From Methanobacteriota archaeon (GTDB lineage Archaea; Thermoplasmatota; Poseidoniia; Poseidoniales; Thalassarchaeaceae), in contig PCAI01000033.1 in NCBI GenBank assembly GCA_002731195.1, forward strand, positions 1-9,852: a DNA stretch of 9,852 bases, given 5' to 3'. The translations under genes and the position numbers were made by a program. Every line of letters begins with the position of its first letter. Positions within the stretch are counted from its first letter, which is position 1. The notes under the pieces are model-generated. The model did no database searches and was not told the origin of the DNA. It saw nothing but the letters and a program-made list of their open reading frames with translations. Positions 7,075 through 9,852 of this stretch are shown piece after piece.

Positions 7075-7136
7075 TGAAACTAAAAATTCGTTTAGAAACG
7101 GAAGAATGGGTTTATGAAGAACATGAATTAGCTTAA
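7074..7136 (+). CDS. Possible 20-residue micro-ORF, stop-start coupled to the one before
   Basis: ATG 7074 to TAA 7134-7136 encodes MKLKIRLETEEWVYEEHELA. The ATG shares its A with the preceding TGA, an arrangement typical of translational coupling. The peptide is acidic and helical in character. It is in the same frame as the 6960 start, so the three fragments could be one protein of roughly 58 residues broken by two compensating shifts. No family is recognised. Confidence 0.2.
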   Translation: MKLKIRLETEEWVYEEHELA

Positions 7137-7148
7137 ATGCGATTCTAA

Positions 7149-8129
7149 TTACTTTGTAGACCAGGTCTGTGGATAGGTCCCAGGGGCCATCAATACAGAT
7201 TGAGATGTTGCTATTTGACCTGATGTGATATCTTTTAAATCATCAGAATCTACTTCTAGATGGGCAATTGCCACTGCTTCTTCTTTTAGACTCATTATTA
7301 ATATAGTATCTCCTTTTTTAATCCCTTTCTCTATTTTTACTAATCCAGGCCTAGCAAGAGGCGCTCCATGAGAGACTGCGGAGGCTGCTCCATCCTTGAC
7401 AAACACCTTTGGTAAATTTCTCAATACCGATTCAATTGGAGATATTAGTTGTTTAAGTCCTTGATCATCTCCTTGATTATTCCATAAAAATACGGCGTCG
7501 GTTAGTTGATGCATAGTACATGCCATGCTTTCATCAAAACTACCTGTATTGTCTCTGTGAAGTTCCATTAGATCGCATCGTGTATCCATTAATAGGCCAA
7601 TATCTTTTGCTAAAGTACGAATATAAGTGCCAGCATTACAAGAAACATGAATAATTGCTATTTGCCCATTTTCATCAAAATCCAATAATTCATTAGAAAA
7701 TATCATTCTTGTGCGGACTTGTACTTTAACTGCTGAGTCCTTTGGAGGGACATTATATATTTCTCCATTTATTTTTCCTAAAATATTCTCTAATTCTTCC
7801 CTCTTAACTGCTTCAGCGAATCTAAGTACGGCAACATAACTTTTATTTGAATTCAGCACAATATTAGTTATTTTCGTGGCTTTTCCACATAATAAAGTGA
7901 GTAATCCTGTCGCAAATGGATCTAAAGTACCTCCATGCCCAAGTCTGTTTAGGCCTAATAATTTCCTTGCCCAAGCAGTTAATTGGTGACTAGTTGGCCC
8001 GGATGGTTTATTCACTAAAATAACTCCTGAATCCAATAATTCCGTAATACTACGGTCATTAGGTGAACATCCATACTTATCATTGGTTTCTGCAGAATCA
8101 TCAAAAATCCAATAATCCCTATTTGACAT
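7149..8129 (-). CDS. cbf5: tRNA/rRNA pseudouridine synthase Cbf5 (TruB family) with PUA domain
   Basis: Archaeal TruB-family synthase that converts uridine to pseudouridine in tRNA (U55) and, with H/ACA guide RNAs, in rRNA. Its 326 residues show motif I at VILVNKPSGPTSH (36-48), the catalytic-loop GHGGTLDPFATGLL (64-77) with Asp70, the archaeal-type PPKDSAVKVQVRTR (128-141), and motif III AGTYIRTLAKDIG (166-178). A PUA domain runs from about 240 to 320 (FVKDGAASAVSHGAPLARPG, then GDTILIMSLKEEAVAIAHLE). The catalytic loop reads LDPFATGLL, closer to bacterial TruB than to the LDPKVTG usual in Cbf5, but the PUA domain and SAVK block favour Cbf5. It is the last gene of the DUF106-cmk-cbf5 operon, seven bases after cmk. 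Its Shine-Dalgarno site GGTGAT overlaps the cmk stop and supports ATG at 8129. About 25 extra N-terminal residues precede the core. Confidence 0.93.
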   Translation of the reverse strand: MSNRDYWIFDDSAETNDKYGCSPNDRSITELLDSGVILVNKPSGPTSHQLTAWARKLLGLNRLGHGGTLDPFATGLLTLLCGKATKITNIVLNSNKSYVAVLRFAEAVKREELENILGKINGEIYNVPPKDSAVKVQVRTRMIFSNELLDFDENGQIAIIHVSCNAGTYIRTLAKDIGLLMDTRCDLMELHRDNTGSFDESMACTMHQLTDAVFLWNNQGDDQGLKQLISPIESVLRNLPKVFVKDGAASAVSHGAPLARPGLVKIEKGIKKGDTILIMSLKEEAVAIAHLEVDSDDLKDITSGQIATSQSVLMAPGTYPQTWSTK

Positions 8130-8135
8130 AATTCT

Positions 8136-8142
8136 ATCACCC
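8136..8142 (-). promoter_or_regulatory. Shine-Dalgarno site for cbf5 overlapping the cmk stop
   Basis: On the minus strand GGGTGATA contains both the cmk stop TGA (8137-8139) and the GGTGAT core, ending six bases before the cbf5 ATG at 8129. This couples cbf5 translation to cmk and supports the chosen start. Confidence 0.6.
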
Positions 8143-8682
8143 TAGATAATTATTTACGATTTGAAAGACTTCGTCCTCATTCTTCTCATCTGCTTCTACT
8201 ATAAGGTCATATGGAGATAAGTCATCTAAATTTATATTGTATAGGGTTTTATACCTATCCATGTCATCTTTTTGACGTTGTATGGATTTTTCTAGACAGG
8301 TAGAAAAATCTCCCCCTTCCCTATTCTGAATTCTTTGTGCTCTTTCAGTATCAGATACAGATAGCCATATCTTGATGCAATTTAATTTTAATTCTTTAGC
8401 CCACCAACCGCATAATCTACTCTCAACTATTTCTGGTGAAGTTGGAGAAACCATAATTTTTTTTAGAGTATCATCTAAAGACCTGTCGACATCTAAGTTA
8501 TTTTTACATAACGAACTAAAGTCTTCTATACTTATGTTTCTTTCAGCAGCAGAAGATCTGAATATTTCGCCACCATTAATGTAAGTCCAACCTCTTTCTT
8601 TAGATAATCGTGAGACCAAGGTTGTGGTGCCACTACCTGGAGGGCCGCTGACAGTTATTCTAAGCAAGGGAATCATCTCCAT
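8137..8682 (-). CDS. cmk: Cytidylate kinase, archaeal type
   Basis: Phosphorylates CMP/dCMP to the diphosphate using ATP, in the cytoplasm. The 181 residues match the short archaeal enzyme: P-loop ITVSGPPGSGTTTL (9-22), NGGEIFR (36-42) for monophosphate binding, DVDRSLDD (64-71), VESRLCGWWA (86-95), the lid region with REGGD (121-125), and the C-terminal YNINLDDLSPYDLIVEAD (148-165) that is highly characteristic of archaeal CMP kinase. The P-loop position normally held by Lys is Thr19 (GSGTTT). The start at 8682 overlaps the end of the DUF106 gene by ten bases; a second ATG at 8676 is two codons in, and both keep the P-loop intact. The neighbours (DUF106 before, Cbf5 after) are the usual archaeal partners of cmk, which supports the call and cotranscription. 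Confidence 0.93.
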   Translation of the reverse strand: MEMIPLLRITVSGPPGSGTTTLVSRLSKERGWTYINGGEIFRSSAAERNISIEDFSSLCKNNLDVDRSLDDTLKKIMVSPTSPEIVESRLCGWWAKELKLNCIKIWLSVSDTERAQRIQNREGGDFSTCLEKSIQRQKDDMDRYKTLYNINLDDLSPYDLIVEADEKNEDEVFQIVNNYLG

Positions 8683-9605
8683 TCATAACGACACATTTCA
8701 CATCTTAACTTACCATTAGATGTCCTGTAAACCATATCTGAACTACATGATTTACAAATAGTTCCATCCCTAGGAGGTGCTACGTGTAAGTTTCCTGATG
8801 TTCTTCTAGAGGTTTTGTTATTACTTTGTTCTCCAGTTTTCCTAGGGCCAGCACGTTTTCTTTGAGAACGTTGATTTCTAGGATTATTATTCTTATTGGA
8901 ACGACTTTCTTCCAATAAATACAGTAATGGTTCTGGGATTGATTCTCCTGCAGTTACTAGTGGATGAGTTTTATATCTCACTAACTTGATATGCCTATCC
9001 ACTATTCTTCCTAATGGGGCACTCATTGAGATATATGTTGCAATCCAAGCAGGAAAAATCCAAAATACTTTATTTTCAAAATTCCATGTTGCCGACCAAG
9101 GCGTACTTACATAATCTACTCTAAAGTTTTCTGTTGATGATGCCATCCAACTAAAAATTGCTATAATGAATATCATTGTGAACATCATTGGCTTCATCAT
9201 TGCTGCTTGCATAGCCATTTGTTCAGGCATCATTTGCATTTGTAATTTCTGCATTTTTTCAGTCGTGGCCATATCTCTGGCCATTCTAGCTTCTCTTGTT
9301 TTTTGTCCGATTTGCCTTGACCTATGAGAATAATGTGCTTGTCTTATTGGATCTAAGAAAAATGATCTTATTATAGTATTAACGACCATGATAGATGAGC
9401 CAAGAAAAAATACAGTTGGTATAAAGTACTGTTTGTGAAAGGGCAAAATAGGTTCAATTACGATACCGGCACCATTGGACAAAGAATCTCTAAAACCCGG
9501 AAAGAACATTAAAAGAACCATCATTCCTATCAAAAATAGCATAGGGAAAAGCATTGCTGACATTGCTTCAGTCTGGGCATCTCCACTTGGCTCTGCGGTA
9601 ACCAT
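8673..9605 (-). CDS. DUF106 / EMC3-like membrane protein insertase with C-terminal zinc ribbon
   Basis: Archaeal member of the Oxa1/YidC/EMC3/TMCO1 superfamily, whose members help insert proteins into membranes. Of 310 residues, membrane helices lie at about 17-36, 59-80, 139-156 and 180-198. Between the second and third is the long charged and Met-rich cytoplasmic helix pair (about 86-138, with MQKLQMQMMPEQMAMQAAMM), the coiled-coil hallmark of this family. A basic, Asn-rich linker (about 235-280) leads to a zinc ribbon with CKSC at 284-287 and CEMC at 302-305, ending CRYEWR. The ribbon is not part of the basic DUF106 fold and may contact ribosomal RNA. It heads the operon with cmk and cbf5, as in many archaea. 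Start ATG 9605 gives a short N-terminus before the first helix; no Shine-Dalgarno site is seen, but a TATA-like box lies about 50 bases upstream. Confidence 0.88.
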   Translation of the reverse strand: MVTAEPSGDAQTEAMSAMLFPMLFLIGMMVLLMFFPGFRDSLSNGAGIVIEPILPFHKQYFIPTVFFLGSSIMVVNTIIRSFFLDPIRQAHYSHRSRQIGQKTREARMARDMATTEKMQKLQMQMMPEQMAMQAAMMKPMMFTMIFIIAIFSWMASSTENFRVDYVSTPWSATWNFENKVFWIFPAWIATYISMSAPLGRIVDRHIKLVRYKTHPLVTAGESIPEPLLYLLEESRSNKNNNPRNQRSQRKRAGPRKTGEQSNNKTSRRTSGNLHVAPPRDGTICKSCSSDMVYRTSNGKLRCEMCRYEWR

Positions 9606-9650
9606 GAATATACGGCCGTAACTATCTAGGATGAATACTTCGGTTTAAAA

Positions 9651-9660
9651 GTTATAAAAT
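9651..9660 (-). promoter_or_regulatory. Candidate TATA box for the DUF106-cmk-cbf5 operon
   Basis: The minus strand reads ATTTTATAAC, a good archaeal TATA match in the 59-base gap after the upstream gene. Transcription starting about 26 bases downstream (near 9630) would leave a leader of about 25 bases before ATG 9605. The same AT-rich stretch could instead help end the upstream transcript. Confidence 0.4.
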
Positions 9661-9664
9661 GGCA

Positions 9665-9852
9665 TTATTGGCCAAAAGAAAATCCACATAATATACATTG
9701 TGAGGTTCCAATCGGATTTTCCGAACCACACGTAGGGCAATCTTGAGAGGAGTTAATGGAGGCGTGATTTTTATCCGTTTCTTCTTCTACAGTTTCTTCT
9801 ACAGTTTCTTCTACAGTTTCTTCTACAGTTTCTTCTACAGTTTCTTCTACAG
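9665..9852 (-). CDS. 3' end of an acidic-repeat, zinc-ribbon protein (start outside window)
   Basis: Reading in from the right edge on the minus strand, the frame gives five VEET repeats, a VEEET variant, a short linker (DKNHASINSSQ), and then DCPTCGSENPIGTSQCILCG, a C-terminal zinc ribbon with two CxxC pairs, ending FSFGQ at TAA (9665-9667). That is 61 visible residues. Ribbons of this form (CPxCG...CxxCG) are common at the ends of archaeal proteins and usually mediate protein or nucleic-acid contacts. The acidic repeat is likely a flexible spacer. The gene lies 59 bases upstream of the DUF106 gene in the same direction and could be cotranscribed with it. Its main domain is off the window, so no function can be given. 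Confidence 0.8.
   Translation of the reverse strand, partial: VEETVEETVEETVEETVEETVEEETDKNHASINSSQDCPTCGSENPIGTSQCILCGFSFGQ
9778..9852 (-). repeat. 12-base tandem repeat array encoding VEET, running off the right edge
   Basis: Five perfect 12-base units (TTTCTTCTACAG on the plus strand) fill 9793-9852, preceded by a 15-base variant with one extra TTC at 9778-9792. On the minus strand each unit encodes Val-Glu-Glu-Thr. Identity at silent positions means recent expansion, and the unit length keeps the frame. The array has not ended at the window edge. Confidence 0.92.

Larger units (their letters stand above)
6933..7148. other. Convergent intergenic gap with micro-ORFs
   Basis: This 216-base gap lies between the ends of the surface-protein gene (plus) and cbf5 (minus). 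It begins with an AT-rich stretch (TTTATTTTAT at 6934-6943) that could end transcription or act as a TATA box. Another TATA-like stretch, TTATAT, lies at 6992-6997. Three short plus-strand frames follow (6960-7034, 7006-7074, 7074-7136) and read like pieces of one small protein. On the minus strand, short T runs at 7083-7087 and 7067-7071 could help end cbf5 transcription. No stable hairpin or tRNA is seen. Confidence 0.6.

Noticed and set aside
7071..7077. ATGATGA, a perfect box C for a C/D guide RNA
   Set aside because: No CTGA box D follows at a usable distance on this strand, so no C/D RNA can be assembled.
8372..8584. 70-residue plus-strand open frame inside cmk
   Set aside because: It is antisense to a well-conserved kinase and has no recognisable protein character.
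9778..9852. Possible origin iterons or a regulatory repeat
   Set aside because: The repeats are in frame in a protein ending in a clear zinc ribbon, so coding is the simpler explanation.

Overview
The window looks like a piece of an archaeal genome, most likely an AT-rich marine euryarchaeote of the Poseidoniales (Marine Group II) type. The archaeal assignment rests on four features. The minus-strand operon carries a DUF106/EMC3-like membrane protein, an archaeal-type CMP kinase and a Cbf5-type pseudouridine synthase, an archaeal gene order. The tRNA-His encodes its G-1. Candidate promoters are TATA-like. Shine-Dalgarno sites of GGTGAT/GGAGGTG type occur before only some genes. The Poseidoniales label is inferred from overall style (secreted Ig/CARDB protein, bacterial-type metabolic genes in an archaeal background), not from a marker gene.

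Layout. Positions 1-4374 hold plus-strand genes in one direction: the 3' part of an Ala/Glu-rich coiled-coil protein with a C-terminal helix-hairpin-helix, an MscS-family channel, a bacterial/poxvirus-type DNA topoisomerase IB, a TusA-like sulfur-carrier gene with no ATG/GTG/TTG start, and a stand-alone GTP cyclohydrolase II (RibA). A tRNA-His(GTG) lies on the minus strand right after ribA. A short divergent promoter region separates it from a 790-residue secreted, membrane-anchored surface protein on the plus strand (4560-6932). A 216-base gap (6933-7148) follows; it holds only micro-ORFs that may be the remains of one small gene.

The right third is a minus-strand operon read from 9605 down to 7149: DUF106/EMC3-like protein with a zinc ribbon, CMP kinase (10-base overlap), and Cbf5 (7-base gap). 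Upstream on the same strand, the end of another zinc-ribbon protein with an acidic VEET repeat runs off the window.

How the genes relate. The minus operon is core informational biology: membrane-protein insertion, pyrimidine nucleotide supply, and RNA pseudouridylation. The plus-strand block is more accessory (osmotic channel, DNA relaxation, sulfur relay, riboflavin entry step) and contains several genes of types better known from bacteria, suggesting old acquisitions. Both window edges lie inside exact tandem repeats within coding sequence. I found no CRISPR array, insertion sequence, integrase or obvious new defence system. The main oddities are the tusA-like start, the broken-looking micro-ORF cluster, the topoisomerase IB and RibA in an archaeal context, the P-loop Lys-to-Thr change in CMP kinase, and the zinc-ribbon extension on the EMC3-like protein.
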